A DNA stretch of 64,000 nucleotides from Plasticicumulans lactativorans (GCF_004341245.1 NZ_SLWY01000015.1:1-64000), one strand, 5' to 3'; shown: positions 21,572 to 32,094, numbered from the stretch's first letter. Numbers and translations: made by a program. The notes: generated by a model from the sequence alone, not told the origin.

Positions 21572-22402
21572 ATGCTGCCCCCCGACATCGACGCCCAGGT
21601 CCGTGCCGCGCTCGCCGAAGACATCGGCAGCGGCGACCTCACCGCGGACCTGATCCCCGCCGACGCCCGCGCCCGCGCCACCGTCATCAGCCGCGAGCCG
21701 GCGGTGCTGTGCGGCACGGCGTGGTTCGAGGCGGCGTTCCGCCCGCTCGACCCCGCGGTGCGCATCGACTGGAGCGCCGCCGACGGCGACGAGGTCGCGC
21801 CCGGGCAGGTGCTCTGCACGGTCGCCGGGCGCACCCGCGCGCTGCTGAGCGGCGAGCGCACCGCGCTCAACTTCCTGCAGACGCTGTCGGCCACCGCCAC
21901 CGAGGTGCGCCGCTACGTCCGTGCCATCGCCGGTACCCGCGCCGCCGTGCTCGACACCCGCAAGACCCTGCCCGGCCTGCGCCTGGCGCAGAAGTACGCG
22001 GTCACCTGCGGCGGCGGGCGCAACCACCGCAAGGGCCTGTACGACGCCATCCTGATCAAGGAAAACCACATCATGGCCGCCGGCTCGATCACCGCCGCGA
22101 TCGACCGCGCCCGCATGCTGCACCCGGGGGTGATGATCGAGGTCGAGGTGGAGACGCTCGCCGAGCTCGACGAGGCCCTGGCGGCGCGCCCCGACGTCGT
22201 CATGCTCGACAACTTCGACCTCGCCACGATGCGCGTCGCCGTCGAGCGCACCGCCGGTCGCGTCAGGCTCGAAGCCTCGGGCAACGTCGACCTGCAGCGC
22301 ATCGGCGCAGTGGCGGCGACCGGCGTTGACTTCATCTCGGTCGGCGCACTGACCAAGGACGTGCGCGCGATCGATCTGTCGATGCGCCTGCAGCACGACT
22401 GA
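21572..22402 (+). CDS. nadC: Nicotinate-nucleotide pyrophosphorylase (quinolinate phosphoribosyltransferase)
   Basis: NadC converts quinolinate and PRPP to nicotinate mononucleotide in de novo NAD synthesis. The 276-residue protein has EDIGSGDLTADLIP, ERTALNFLQTLSATAT, LDTRKTLPGLR (substrate-binding arginines and lysine), GGGRNHRKGLYDAILIKENH and EASGNVDLQRI. GAGGAG lies 6 bases before the ATG. It closes the rightward run that starts with the methyltransferase gene. Confidence 0.96.
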   Translation: MLPPDIDAQVRAALAEDIGSGDLTADLIPADARARATVISREPAVLCGTAWFEAAFRPLDPAVRIDWSAADGDEVAPGQVLCTVAGRTRALLSGERTALNFLQTLSATATEVRRYVRAIAGTRAAVLDTRKTLPGLRLAQKYAVTCGGGRNHRKGLYDAILIKENHIMAAGSITAAIDRARMLHPGVMIEVEVETLAELDEALAARPDVVMLDNFDLATMRVAVERTAGRVRLEASGNVDLQRIGAVAATGVDFISVGALTKDVRAIDLSMRLQHD

Positions 22403-22465
22403 CGCCGCCGCGCCGCCAGCCGCGGCCGGCGGCGCGACGCGCAGCCGATGCCCTTGCGGAGCGCA

Positions 22466-22490
22466 TCGATGGGGCCGTGGACCCCATCGA
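22466..22490 (+). terminator. Hairpin between convergent nadC and acrB, no T-run
   Basis: A perfect 9-bp inverted repeat (22466-22474 with 22482-22490) with a 7-base loop, midway between the two convergent stop codons. There is no T-tract on either side, so it is at best a weak or factor-assisted terminator. Confidence 0.35.
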
Positions 22491-22538
22491 CGGCGCAGCC
22501 GTCGGCGCCCCCCGGCGGCGGGAGCGCCGACGACCGCC

Positions 22539-25500
22539 TCAGACGTGGTCGAGTTCGACGCGTGTCATGTGCGCGGCCTCGTCCTTCGACAGGTGGCGCA
22601 CGATCAGGCGGAAGAACAGCGGGATGAAGAAGGTCGCGATGAAGGTCGCGGCGAGCATGCCGCCGATCACGCCGGTGCCGATCGAGTGCCGGCTGGCCGC
22701 ACCGGCGCCGGTCGAGAAGGCGAGCGGCACCACGCCGAGCACGAAGGCGAGCGAGGTCATGATGATCGGGCGAAAGCGCAGGCGCGCGGCCTCGATCGCC
22801 GCCTCCATCAGCGGCTTGCCCTCCTGCACCTTGAGCACCGCGAACTCGACGATCAGGATCGCGTTCTTCGCCGCCAGGCCGATCAGCGTGACCAGGCCGA
22901 TCTGGAAGTACACGTCGTTGGCGAGCCCGCGCGCCCACACCGCCAGCAGCGCGCCGAACAGCGCGAACGGCACCGCGAGCACGACGGCGAACGGCAGCGT
23001 CCAGCGCTCGTAGAGCGCGGCGAGGATCAGGAACACCATCACCAGGCCGAAGCCGAACACCGCGTAGGAGGTGCCGCCCGACACGCGCTCCTGGTAGGCC
23101 GAGGCGGTCCAGGCGAGCGCGTAGTCCTCGCCCAGCACCTGCGCGGCGATCTCCTCCATCGCGGCGATCGCCTGCCCCGAGCTGTAGCCGGGCGCCGGGC
23201 CGCCCACCACCTTGGCCGACGGGAACACGTTGTAGCGCTCGACCACCTCGGCGCCCACGGTCTGCTCGATCGTCACCAGCGCGGTCAGCGGGATCATCTC
23301 GCCGCGCGCGGAGCGCACGAACACGTTGCGCAGGTCGTCGGGCCGGGCGCGGAACTCGGCCTCGGACTGCAGCTGCACCTTGAAGGTGCGGCCGAGCTTG
23401 TTGAAGTCGTTGACGTAGAGCGAGCCGAAGGTGGCCTGCATGGTGTCGAACACCTGGCTGACCGGCACGCCGAGGGTGCGTGCCTTCTCGCGGTCGAGGC
23501 GCACGTTGATCTGCGGCACCGAGGCGTTGAACACGGTCTGCACGCCGGCGAGCTCGGGGCGCTGGTGCGCCGCGGCGACCAGCTTGCCGACCTCGCCGGC
23601 GAGCGCCTGGCTGCCGGCGCCGCCGCGGCTCTGCACGTAGGCCTCGAAGCCGCCGGTGGTGGACATGCCCGAGATCGGCGGCGGGTTGAACGCCAGCACC
23701 AGCGCGTCGCGGATCGCCGCGGTCTGCATGAACATCTGCCCGACCAGCGACTGCGCGTCCTGCCCCGGCGCGCGGCGCTCCTCCCAGGGCTTCAGCGTCA
23801 GGAAGGCGGCGGCGTAGAACGAGCTGTTGGAGAACGACAGCAGGTCGAGCCCCGACAGGCTGATGATGTTCTCGATCGCCGGGTTGGCCAGCGCGATGGC
23901 GTCGATGCGGTCGCTGACCGCGACGGTGCGCTCGACCGAGGCCGCCGGCGGCAGGATCGCCATCGTCATGATGTAGCCCTGGTCCTCGTCGGGCACCAGG
24001 CTGCCGGGCACGCGGCTGAACAGCCCCCAGCAGGCGACGAGCATCGCCACGAACAGCCCCACGCCGAGCAGCGCGCGCCTGAGGAAGAAGCGCACGCCGG
24101 CGGCGTAGCCGGCGGTGCAGTGCTCGAAGAAGCGGTTGAAGCCGCGGAAGAAGGCGTTCGGCTCGTGGTGGCCGGGCTTCAGCAGCGTCGCGCACAGCGC
24201 CGGCGTCAGGGTGAGCGCGACCAGCCCCGACAGCACCACCGACACCGCGATGGTGATCGCGAACTGCTTGTACATCTGCCCGGCGAGGCCGCCGGCGAAG
24301 CCCACCGGCACGAACACCGCGCACAGCACCAGCACGATCGCGATCACCGGCCCGCTGACCTCCTCCATCGCCTTCAGCGTGGCCGCGCGCGGGCCCAGGC
24401 CCTCGGTGCGCATGATGCGTTCGACGTTCTCGAGCACGACGATGGCGTCGTCGACGACGATGCCGATCGCCAGCACCATGCCGAACAGCGTCAGCGTGTT
24501 GACCGAGAAGCCGAGCAGGTACATGCCGGCGAAGGTGCCGATCAGGCTCACCGGCACCGCGAGGAAGGGGATGATGGTCGCGCGCGCGCTCTGCAGGAAC
24601 AGGTACACCACCAGGAACACCAGCCCCATCGCCTCGGCCAGCGTCTTCGCCACCTCGCGGATCGACACCTCGACGAACTTGGTGGTGTCGTAGGGCAGCG
24701 TGTACTGCAGCCCGGCCGGGAAGCGCTTGGCGAGCGCCGCCATGCGCTCGCTGACCGCGGTGGCGGTGGCCAGCGCGTTGGCGCCGGGGGCGAGAAAGAT
24801 GCCGATGGCGACGGTCTCGTGGCCGTTGCGCTTGGAGACGATACCGTAGTCGGCGGCGCCGAGTTCCACCCGCGCGACGTCGCCGAGGCGCAGCACCGAG
24901 CCGTCGGCATCGGCGCGCAGGATGATCGCGGCGAACTCCTCGGGTTCGACCAGGCGCCCCTGCGTGGTCACCGTGTAGGTGAACTCCTGCGCCTCGTGCA
25001 TCGGTGCCTGGCCGAACTTGCCGGCGGCGAACTGCGAGTTCTGCTCGCGGATCGCCGCGGCGACGTCGGCCGGGGTGAGGCCGAACTGCGCCAGGCGGTC
25101 GGGGCGCAGCCAGACGCGCATCGAGTAGTCGCGCGCACCGAAGATCTGCGCGTTGCCGACGCCGGGGATGCGGCGCAGTTCGTCGAGCACGTTGACCAGC
25201 GCGTAGTTGCTGATGAACACCGTGTCATAGCGCGCGTCGGCCGAGTCGAGCATGACGATCTGCAGGAAGTTCGCGCTGTTCTTGACGACGTTGACGCCCC
25301 AGCGGCGCACCTCCTCGGGCAGTTGCGGCAGCGCCGACTGCACCCGGTTGTTGACGTTGATCGTCGCCTGGTCGGGGTCGGTGCCGATGGCGAAGGTGAC
25401 GGCGATCGACAGCGAGCCCGCCGAGGCGCTGGAGCCGATGTAGAGCATGTTGTCGACACCGTTGACCGCCTGTTCGAGCGGCGCGGCGACCGTCTGCGAG

Positions 25501-25673
25501 ATCACCTCGGCGCTGGCGCCGGGGTAGTACGCGGTGATCTGCACGCTCGGCGGGACGATGTCGGGGTACTGCGCGACCGGCAGCGCGCGCATCGCCGCGA
25601 GCCCCGCGATCACGACCACGATGCTGATGACGCTGGCGAAGATCGGCCGGTGGATGAAGAAGCGCGAGATCAT
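22539..25673 (-). CDS. acrB: RND multidrug efflux transporter, AcrB type (HAE1)
   Basis: The inner-membrane proton/drug antiporter of a tripartite efflux pump, 1044 residues, the usual AcrB length. It starts [18 protein letters not shown], and the proton-relay pair Asp408-Asp409 sits in [17 protein letters not shown] in TM4, matching D407/D408 of E. coli AcrB. SRNGHETV-like docking loops and the [11 protein letters not shown] segment in the second half are typical. The start 10 bases after acrA is chosen by the conserved N-terminus. A 1084-codon open frame on the opposite strand is only a high-G+C shadow. Confidence 0.95.
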   Translation of the reverse strand: MISRFFIHRPIFASVISIVVVIAGLAAMRALPVAQYPDIVPPSVQITAYYPGASAEVISQTVAAPLEQAVNGVDNMLYIGSSASAGSLSIAVTFAIGTDPDQATINVNNRVQSALPQLPEEVRRWGVNVVKNSANFLQIVMLDSADARYDTVFISNYALVNVLDELRRIPGVGNAQIFGARDYSMRVWLRPDRLAQFGLTPADVAAAIREQNSQFAAGKFGQAPMHEAQEFTYTVTTQGRLVEPEEFAAIILRADADGSVLRLGDVARVELGAADYGIVSKRNGHETVAIGIFLAPGANALATATAVSERMAALAKRFPAGLQYTLPYDTTKFVEVSIREVAKTLAEAMGLVFLVVYLFLQSARATIIPFLAVPVSLIGTFAGMYLLGFSVNTLTLFGMVLAIGIVVDDAIVVLENVERIMRTEGLGPRAATLKAMEEVSGPVIAIVLVLCAVFVPVGFAGGLAGQMYKQFAITIAVSVVLSGLVALTLTPALCATLLKPGHHEPNAFFRGFNRFFEHCTAGYAAGVRFFLRRALLGVGLFVAMLVACWGLFSRVPGSLVPDEDQGYIMTMAILPPAASVERTVAVSDRIDAIALANPAIENIISLSGLDLLSFSNSSFYAAAFLTLKPWEERRAPGQDAQSLVGQMFMQTAAIRDALVLAFNPPPISGMSTTGGFEAYVQSRGGAGSQALAGEVGKLVAAAHQRPELAGVQTVFNASVPQINVRLDREKARTLGVPVSQVFDTMQATFGSLYVNDFNKLGRTFKVQLQSEAEFRARPDDLRNVFVRSARGEMIPLTALVTIEQTVGAEVVERYNVFPSAKVVGGPAPGYSSGQAIAAMEEIAAQVLGEDYALAWTASAYQERVSGGTSYAVFGFGLVMVFLILAALYERWTLPFAVVLAVPFALFGALLAVWARGLANDVYFQIGLVTLIGLAAKNAILIVEFAVLKVQEGKPLMEAAIEAARLRFRPIIMTSLAFVLGVVPLAFSTGAGAASRHSIGTGVIGGMLAATFIATFFIPLFFRLIVRHLSKDEAAHMTRVELDHV

Positions 25674-25683
25674 CGTCGGTCCC

Positions 25684-26877
25684 TCAGCCCTGCGCCGGCG
25701 CGGCGGGCGCACCCGGCGCCTGGGGTTCGACCACGCGCACCGGTACTCCCGGGGCGAGCTTCAGCAGGTTGTCGAGCACCACCTGCTCGCCGCCGCTGAG
25801 GCCGCTCTCGACCACCCAGTCCCTGCCGATCGCCGCGCCGACCTCGATCGGGCGGATCTCGACCTTGCCCTCGGCACCGATCAGCCACACGAACTTGCCG
25901 CTCGGCGCCTGCATCACCGCGCGCTGCGGCACCAGCAGCGCGGCCTTGCGCACCACGCCCTTGAGGCGCAGGCGCACGAACTGCCCCGGCATCAGCACCG
26001 CGTCGGGGTTGGGGAACTCGGCGCGCGCGCGCACCGTGCCGGTCGCGGTGTCGATGGTGGCGTCGGTGAAGCTCACCAGCCCCTGGCGCGGGTAGAGGCT
26101 GCCGTCGCCGAGCACCACCTCGGCCGGCAGACCCTGCCCCGGCGGCAGCACCACCTTGCCGGCGGCGACCGCCTTGCGCAGCGCCAGCGCCTCGTTGTCG
26201 GCGTAGGCGAAGTTGACGTACACCGGGTCGACCTGGGTGATGCGCGTGAGCAGGCCCGAGACGTCGCCGGGGCGCAGCAGGCTGCCCTCGGAGCGTGCCT
26301 CCTGGCTGGTGATGCCGCCGATCGGCGCGGTCACGCGGGTGTAGCCGAGGTTGATCTCGGCCGAGCGCAGCGCCGCCCTGGCGGCCTTCACCGCCGCCTG
26401 CGCCTTGTCGCGCTCGGCCAGCGCATCGTCACGGTCGCGCTGGCTCACCGCCTTCTCGACGAACAGCGGCTGCAGGCGCTTGAACTCCTTCTCCGCCTGC
26501 GCGAAACGCGCCTCCTGCTCGGCGAGCTCGCCGCGGGCACGTTCGAGCTCGGCCTGGAACGGCGCCGGATCGATCAGGAACAGCGTGTCGCCGGCCTTGA
26601 CCACGTGGCCCTCGACGTAGGTGCGCTTCTGCAGGATGCCCTCGACCCGCGCGCGCACGTCGATGTGGCGCGAACCGGCGACCTGCGCGACGTATTCGAG
26701 CGGCAGTTCGACGTCGCGCGCCTCGACCACCAGGCGCGCGACCTCGGGCGGCGGCATCGCGCCCATCGCCGACTGGGCCGGGCGATCGCAGGCGGTGGAC
26801 AGCCACGCCGCCGCGATCACCAGGGCGGCGGCGGCGAGCGGGCGGGCGGGCAACGGCGGGCGGGAGGCAGGCGGCAT
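25684..26877 (-). CDS. acrA: RND efflux periplasmic adaptor, AcrA type
   Basis: A 397-residue membrane fusion protein linking AcrB to TolC. It is a lipoprotein: the signal peptide ends LSTAC, so Cys30 is lipidated. The order is beta-barrel, lipoyl half ([20 protein letters not shown]), a helical hairpin with [20 protein letters not shown], the second lipoyl half ([10 protein letters not shown]) and the barrel/membrane-proximal region. It precedes acrB by 10 bases, and the AcrR-type operator lies 77 bases upstream of its start. Confidence 0.94.
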   Translation of the reverse strand: MPPASRPPLPARPLAAAALVIAAAWLSTACDRPAQSAMGAMPPPEVARLVVEARDVELPLEYVAQVAGSRHIDVRARVEGILQKRTYVEGHVVKAGDTLFLIDPAPFQAELERARGELAEQEARFAQAEKEFKRLQPLFVEKAVSQRDRDDALAERDKAQAAVKAARAALRSAEINLGYTRVTAPIGGITSQEARSEGSLLRPGDVSGLLTRITQVDPVYVNFAYADNEALALRKAVAAGKVVLPPGQGLPAEVVLGDGSLYPRQGLVSFTDATIDTATGTVRARAEFPNPDAVLMPGQFVRLRLKGVVRKAALLVPQRAVMQAPSGKFVWLIGAEGKVEIRPIEVGAAIGRDWVVESGLSGGEQVVLDNLLKLAPGVPVRVVEPQAPGAPAAPAQG

Positions 26878-26954
26878 GGCGGGATTCCTTGCGTGAGCGG
26901 CGGCAGGCCGGCGGAAGGGCCGGCATGCGCTGCGCCGGCCTCGGGACACGGCAA

Positions 26955-26982
26955 TTTACATACATACATGAATGTAAGTAAA
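26955..26982. promoter_or_regulatory. AcrR operator in the acrA-acrR intergenic region
   Basis: An imperfect palindrome: two 11-base arms, 26955-26965 and 26972-26982, match with one mismatch around a 6-base spacer. The core TACATACAT-(6)-ATGTAAGTA has the same 24-base layout as the E. coli AcrR box. It lies between the divergent acrA and acrR starts, so it should serve both repression of the pump and autoregulation. Confidence 0.85.
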
Positions 26983-27030
26983 CCCGCTGCTAGACTCGTC
27001 GGCGCCGCGCAACGAACTCCCGGAGACCGC

Positions 27031-27651
27031 ATGGCCAGGCGTACCAAGGCCGAAGCCGAACAGACCCGCAGCCTGATCCTCGACACCGCCGAGCGCGTGT
27101 TCGCCGCCAAGGGTGTGTCGCGCACCACGCTCGCCGACATCGCCCAGGCCGCCGGCCTCACCCGCGGCGCGATCTACTGGCACTTCGACAACAAGGTCGA
27201 CCTGCTCGAAGCCCTGCAGGCACGCGTGCTGCTGCCGCTGGAGGAGGAGTTCGCGCGCCTCGCCGAGGCCGACGACCCGCTCGAAGGCCTGCGCCAGCGC
27301 TGCGTGCAGGACCTGGTCGAACTCGCCGGCAACGACCAGAAGCGCCGCGTGCTCGACGTGATGCTGCACAAGTGCGAGTACGTCGACGACATCGGCGGGC
27401 TGTGCACCCGCGTCGACAGCCACTGCGAGCGCCTGATGCAGCAGCTCACCCGGGTGCTCGAACACGCCGCCGCGCGCGGCCAGCTCGCCATCGGCCTCGC
27501 CCCCGACACCCTCGCGCGGGTGCTGCACGGCTTCATGCTCGGCATCATCAGCGACTGGCTGTTCAACCCCGCCCGCTACGACCTCGCCGCCGAAGCCGAG
27601 CGGCTCACCAGCACGCTGTTCCACGGCTGGCGCGGCATGCCGTCCGCCTGA
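27031..27651 (+). CDS. acrR: TetR family repressor of the efflux operon
   Basis: A 206-residue AcrR-type regulator. The N-terminal helix-turn-helix (about residues 10-55) reads RTTLADIAQAAGLTRGAIYWHF, near-identical in style to AcrR/TtgR/MexR-class TetR proteins, and the C-terminal ligand domain follows. It is divergent from acrAB with the operator between them. The ATG at 27031 starts MARRTKAEAEQTR, the standard AcrR opening; the much longer open frame upstream overlaps acrAB antisense. Confidence 0.94.
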   Translation: MARRTKAEAEQTRSLILDTAERVFAAKGVSRTTLADIAQAAGLTRGAIYWHFDNKVDLLEALQARVLLPLEEEFARLAEADDPLEGLRQRCVQDLVELAGNDQKRRVLDVMLHKCEYVDDIGGLCTRVDSHCERLMQQLTRVLEHAAARGQLAIGLAPDTLARVLHGFMLGIISDWLFNPARYDLAAEAERLTSTLFHGWRGMPSA

Positions 27652-27659
27652 GCCGCGCC

Positions 27660-29534
27660 TCAGGCGGTGCGCGCGCCGGCGCCGGGCACCGGCGCGAGGA
27701 CCACGCGGTCACGGCCGTCGCGCTTGGCCTGGTAGAGCGCGGCGTCGGCGCGGCCGAGCAGGCGGTCGGGATCGGCATCGACGCTGCCCGGCAGCAGGCA
27801 GGCGATGCCGAAGCTCGCGGTGAGGCGCAGCGTCGGGCACTCGACGAAGCGTTGCGCGGCGACCGCCTCGCGCAGGCGCTCGGCGATCGCCTGCGCATCG
27901 GCACCCTCGCAGTGCGGCAGCACCAGCGCGAACTCCTCGCCGCCGTAACGCGCCGCGAGGTCGCCGGTGCGCAGCCCGCTGGCCAGGGCCTGCGCCACCC
28001 GCTTCAGCGCCAGGTCGCCGATCGGGTGGCCGTGGACGTCGTTGACCGCCTTGAAGTAGTCGAGGTCGACCATCACCACGCACAGCGGGAAGCGGTAGCG
28101 GCGGGCGTCGGCGAACAGCACCTGCAGGCGCGAGATGAAGCTGCGGTGGTTGAGCAGGTCGGTGAGGCCGTCGTAGGCGGCGAGGCGCGTGAGCTGCACG
28201 TTCTTCGCCTCGAGCTCGCGGGTGGCGGCCTCGGCACGCTCGACCGCCTCGCGCAGCGCCTGGGTGCGTTCGTCGACCTGCTGCGCGAGCGAGCGCGCCT
28301 GATCCTCGAGGAAGCGGCTGGCACGCTCCTCGGCCAGGCGCTTCTCGCGCTTGAGCCGGGTGATGCGTTGCGCCAGCCCGAGCGACAGCAGCAGCACCTC
28401 CAGGCAGGCGCCGCCCTGCACCAGGTGCTCGCCGAAGCTGCCGGGCAGCGGGCGGCCACCGTAGGCCAGCGTGCTCAGGCCGGCGCTGGCGAAGAAGGTC
28501 GCCCAGCCGAGCACGAAGTAGAGCGCCGGGCCGTCACCACGCCGCCAGCGCCACCAGCCGAGCGGCAGGTTGAGCCCGAGCACCACGAAGCCGAGCACGG
28601 TCGCCGCCTGCCGCGCCACGGAATCATCGTCGTAGCCCCCCCACAGCGCGAGCGCCAGGCCGGCGGCGACGACCAGCACCCACAGCCGGTCGAGCAGCGG
28701 CAGCAGTTCGCGCAGGTTCAGGAACTGGCGCGAGAACTGCGCCGCCGCGGCGACGCAGGCGCCGGTGAGCAGCAGGGGCGCGTGGCGCGCGAGCCACGGC
28801 GAATCCGGCCACAGGTACTGGAAGGCGAGCCCGTCGAGCGACAGCTGCAGCGTGCCCCACAGCAGCAGGTAGAGCACGAACGACAGGTAGCCGCCCTCGC
28901 CGAGGAACAGGTAGATCGCGAAGTTGTACAGCAGCGTGGCGAGCAGCACGCCGTAGAACACGCCGATCAGCAGCGCGTCGAGCTGCGTGGCCTCGAGCAG
29001 CGCATCGGGCTGCCACAGCACCAGCGGCACCTCGACGAGGTCGACGCCCTCCACGTACAGGTACACCGTGCGCGGCGCACCGGCGTGGGCGTCGAGCCGG
29101 AACAGCACGTGGCGCAGCGCCAGCTCGCGCTGCTCGAAGGGGTACAGGTAGCCCGCGCGGCGCACTTCGAAGCCCCCGCCGGGCTGCGGCAGGTACAGGC
29201 GCAGGCGGTCGATGAACGGGTTGGCCACTTCCAGCAGGCGCGGGCCGTCGGCCGCCGGCAGCGTGATGCGCAGCCAGAACGGCCCGGCGATGCGCGTCGC
29301 CGCGGCGGCGAGCGACACGTAGCGCCCGGCGAGCGCCGGGGAACTCGCCTCGGTGATGTCGTACGGCGGCGAACCGTCGGCGAGGTAGGCGAGCACGTCG
29401 CCCTGCAGCACCTGCCGGCCCGACGCGCCGCGCTCGGCCGCCGCGGCGGGCAACGCGAACAGCAGGACGAGCGCGCACAGCAGCCAGTATCGCAGCGCCG
29501 CGGCGCTCCTGCCGCTGCCGCGCCCGCCGCTCAA
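27660..29534 (-). CDS. Membrane diguanylate cyclase with 7TMR-DISM sensor
   Basis: The product makes the second messenger c-di-GMP. It has a signal peptide (about residues 1-33), a periplasmic 7TMR-DISM extracellular domain (to about 180), seven membrane helices (about 185-390), a coiled coil and a C-terminal GGDEF domain. The active-site motif is GGEEF at 531-535. An RxxD inhibitory site (RTGD, 522-525) lies five residues before it, so product feedback is expected. Total 624 residues. The only start compatible with a signal peptide is a TTG overlapping the glk stop (TTGA), which implies coupling to glk. DISM domains are thought to bind sugars or other small ligands. Confidence 0.88.
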   Translation of the reverse strand: MSGGRGSGRSAAALRYWLLCALVLLFALPAAAAERGASGRQVLQGDVLAYLADGSPPYDITEASSPALAGRYVSLAAAATRIAGPFWLRITLPAADGPRLLEVANPFIDRLRLYLPQPGGGFEVRRAGYLYPFEQRELALRHVLFRLDAHAGAPRTVYLYVEGVDLVEVPLVLWQPDALLEATQLDALLIGVFYGVLLATLLYNFAIYLFLGEGGYLSFVLYLLLWGTLQLSLDGLAFQYLWPDSPWLARHAPLLLTGACVAAAAQFSRQFLNLRELLPLLDRLWVLVVAAGLALALWGGYDDDSVARQAATVLGFVVLGLNLPLGWWRWRRGDGPALYFVLGWATFFASAGLSTLAYGGRPLPGSFGEHLVQGGACLEVLLLSLGLAQRITRLKREKRLAEERASRFLEDQARSLAQQVDERTQALREAVERAEAATRELEAKNVQLTRLAAYDGLTDLLNHRSFISRLQVLFADARRYRFPLCVVMVDLDYFKAVNDVHGHPIGDLALKRVAQALASGLRTGDLAARYGGEEFALVLPHCEGADAQAIAERLREAVAAQRFVECPTLRLTASFGIACLLPGSVDADPDRLLGRADAALYQAKRDGRDRVVLAPVPGAGARTA

Positions 29535-30481
29535 ACGCCGTCCTCGAAGCGGTAGGCGAGCGCGCCGAGCAGCGCCGGCTGCGGGTGCAGGATCACCCGG
29601 GTCGGGATCGCGGCCAGGTAGTCGGCGAAGCGCCCCTTGGCCTCGAAGCGCGTGCGAAACGCGCTCGTACCGAGGTAGCCGGCGATGCGGGCGGCGATGC
29701 CGCCCCCCAGGTACACGCCACCGCGGGCGCCGAGGGTGAGCGCGAGGTTGCCGGCGGCAGCGCCGAGCGCCGCGGCGAAGATGCGCAGCGCCTCGGCGCA
29801 GCGCCGGCAACTGCCGTCGAGCGCCCGCGCGCTGACGTCGGCCGGGAACAGCGCCTCGGACTCGCTGCGCTCCAGGCGGCACAGCGCCTGGTAGAGGCTG
29901 ACCAGCCCCGGTCCCGACAGCACCCGCTCCAGCGACACGTGGCCGAAGCGGTCGCGCAGCAGGCGGGCGATCTCGAGTTCGCGCCGATCGACCGGGGCGA
30001 AGGTCGCATGCCCGCCCTCCCCGCCGAGCGCCACCCAGCCGCCGGCGTGCGCGACGAGCCCGGCCATGCCGAGCCCGGTGCCGATGGCGATCACCGCGCG
30101 CGGCGCCTCGCCCGCCTGCGCGCCGTCGCCGACCGCGCGCAGTTCGTCGGGGCCGAGGCGCGGCAGCGCCAGCGCCATCGCCTGCGCGTCGTTGAGGAAG
30201 GCGAACCGCGTCACCCCGAGCACCTCGCGCAGGCTGTCGCCGCTCAGGCTCCACGGATGATTGGTGAGCCGCACCTGCGTGCCGAGGACGGGGCTCGCCA
30301 CCGCGAACACCGCTTCGGAGAACGCCGCCACCGCACCGAGCCGCGCCCGGTAGGCGGCGACCGCCGCCAGCGGGTCGCCGAACTCGCTGCAGCGCAGCGC
30401 CAGCGTCCGTGCCAGCCCGCCGCCTTCGCCGACGCAGGCGAAGCGCGCGAAGGTGGCACCGATGTCCGCGACCAGACGCAT
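29531..30481 (-). CDS. glk: Glucokinase
   Basis: A 316-residue Glk-family sugar kinase. It has the phosphate motif VADIGATFARFA, a catalytic-site FLNDAQAMALALP, IGTGLGMAGL and GGEGGHATFAP, plus GARGGVYLGGGIAARI near the C-terminus. These correspond to bacterial Glk rather than ROK kinases. ATG at 30481 is preferred; a GTG one codon upstream is possible. Its stop overlaps the start of the diguanylate cyclase gene. Confidence 0.92.
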   Translation of the reverse strand: MRLVADIGATFARFACVGEGGGLARTLALRCSEFGDPLAAVAAYRARLGAVAAFSEAVFAVASPVLGTQVRLTNHPWSLSGDSLREVLGVTRFAFLNDAQAMALALPRLGPDELRAVGDGAQAGEAPRAVIAIGTGLGMAGLVAHAGGWVALGGEGGHATFAPVDRRELEIARLLRDRFGHVSLERVLSGPGLVSLYQALCRLERSESEALFPADVSARALDGSCRRCAEALRIFAAALGAAAGNLALTLGARGGVYLGGGIAARIAGYLGTSAFRTRFEAKGRFADYLAAIPTRVILHPQPALLGALAYRFEDGV

Positions 30482-30626
30482 CACACCCTTCCGTCAACCG
30501 ACGCCGTGGCCGCCCGGCGGCCCGGCGCATGCACTCTGTTGTGTAGGCTCATCGCGACCCCGTCGGTGGCTGCGAGGGGCCGTACTTTAACATTGCCGCC
30601 GCACGCGGCCGCGCTGCCGCGCCTCG

Positions 30627-31367
30627 TCAGGGCACGAGCCAGCCACCGACCGCCTGGCGCGGACGCGGGTCGCCGGGCGCCGCGACCCAGGCCGCCAGCG
30701 CCTGTCGCGCCGCGGCCTGTGCCGTGCCGGGCAGGGCGAGCGTGGCGCGCCAGTCCTCGCCGTCGGCCTGCAGCGCCACGCGGGTCCAGCCCAGCACGAC
30801 GAAATCGTGGCGCAGGCGCCGCCCGGCGTTCTCGCCGGCGCCCACCGCGCTCTCCAGCCCGAACCCCAGGCGCACCAGGTTGAGTTCGAGCGCCGGCGCC
30901 GCAACCGCCGGCACGAAGCGCGCGTCGACCCGCTCGCCGCGCCGCTCCAGGCGCAGCACGCCGGCCGCGGATGCGGCATCGGGCAGCGGCACGCGCGCAG
31001 CACGCCAGCCGCGCCATTCGCGCCCGTCGAGCACCACCCCCGGCGTGTAGGCGAGCGGCAGCACGCCGGCGGCGACGTGCGCGTGCTGGCGCGCGGCGTA
31101 GCCGGTGGCGGCGAAGCGGTCGGGCCAGCCGAGCGAATCCCAGTAGTCGACGTGGAAGGCCACCGGCACCAGTTGCTGCCACAGGCGCGGGTCGTCGAGC
31201 AGCGACGACAGCCAGCGGTCGGCCGGCGGACAGCTGCTGCAGCCTTCCGAGGTGTAGAGTTCGAGCAGCGCGGCGCGGGCGACCGGGCTCACGTAGGTTT
31301 CGGCCAGCGCCGGCGCGGCGAGACCGGCACCGAGCAGGGCGGCGAACAGCAGGGCGCAACGCGACAT
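30627..31367 (-). CDS. DUF1223 periplasmic thioredoxin-like protein
   Basis: A 246-residue exported protein: signal peptide 1-22 (LAAPALA, then ET). The mature part starts with a thioredoxin-like motif LYTSEGC43SSC46PPADRW, then FHVDYWDSLGWPDRFA, which is characteristic of DUF1223. The C-terminal half is a beta-rich domain. The CxxC suggests a redox or metal-binding role in the periplasm, but the family is functionally uncharacterised. It is divergent from the DUF938 gene. Confidence 0.87.
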   Translation of the reverse strand: MSRCALLFAALLGAGLAAPALAETYVSPVARAALLELYTSEGCSSCPPADRWLSSLLDDPRLWQQLVPVAFHVDYWDSLGWPDRFAATGYAARQHAHVAAGVLPLAYTPGVVLDGREWRGWRAARVPLPDAASAAGVLRLERRGERVDARFVPAVAAPALELNLVRLGFGLESAVGAGENAGRRLRHDFVVLGWTRVALQADGEDWRATLALPGTAQAAARQALAAWVAAPGDPRPRQAVGGWLVP

Positions 31368-31466
31368 CGGCCTCTCCCGCGCCGGCACGGCGGCGGCGCT
31401 GCCGACGCTACGGCCGCGAGCGCCGCCCGGATGCACCGCCATGCCGACCACCCGCGAGGCCAGCCC

Positions 31467-32081
31467 ATGCCCATCCCCGCCGATCGCCCCTACGCCCCGG
31501 CCTGCGACGAGAACCGCGACGCGATCCTCGCCGTGCTGGCGCGCCACTGGAGCGCCCCCGGCACGGTGCTGGAAATCGGCGCCGGCACCGGGCAGCACGC
31601 GCTGTACTTCGCCACGCGCCTGCGCCACCTGCGCTGGCAGGCGACCGACGTCGCGGCGCGCCTGCCCGGCATCGCGCAATGGCTCGCCGACGCCCCGCCA
31701 CCCACCCTGCCGGCGCCGCTCGCGCTCGACGTCACCCAGGCCACCTGGCCGCTCGCGCGGGCCGACTACGCGTTCTCGGCGAACACCGCCCACATCCTCG
31801 GCTGGCCGCAGCTCGCGGCGCTCTTCGACGGCCTCGGCCGGGTGCTGGCCGACGGCGGCACCTTCTGCCTCTACGGTCCGTTCGCCCGCGACGGCCGCCA
31901 CACCGCACCGAGCAACGCGCGCTTCGACGCCGCGCTGCGCCGCCAGGACCCGGCGATGGGCGTGCGCGACACCGTCGACCTCGCCCGCGTCGCCGCGGCG
32001 GCCGGGCTCGACCTCGACACCGTCGAGCCGATGCCGCGCGACAACCTGGTGCTGGTCTGGCGGCGCCGGGCCGCGGTCTGA
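31467..32081 (+). CDS. DUF938 SAM-dependent methyltransferase-like protein
   Basis: A 204-residue protein with a clear SAM-binding motif (VLEIGAGTGQHALYFA) and the DUF938 features YAPACDENRDAILAVL at the start, YAFSANTAHI in the middle and FCLYGPFARDGRHTAPSNA. Its substrate is not known. ATG at 31467 is preceded by a weak GAGG. It ends 13 bases before the convergent crotonase gene. Confidence 0.88.
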   Translation: MPIPADRPYAPACDENRDAILAVLARHWSAPGTVLEIGAGTGQHALYFATRLRHLRWQATDVAARLPGIAQWLADAPPPTLPAPLALDVTQATWPLARADYAFSANTAHILGWPQLAALFDGLGRVLADGGTFCLYGPFARDGRHTAPSNARFDAALRRQDPAMGVRDTVDLARVAAAAGLDLDTVEPMPRDNLVLVWRRRAAV

Positions 32082-32094
32082 GCAGGCTGCGCGC

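Noticed and set aside
22545-25799. A 1084-codon open frame antisense to acrB.
   Set aside because: Its product is His/Arg/Glu/Val-rich low-complexity sequence with no domain; such frames arise on the complementary strand of high-G+C genes.
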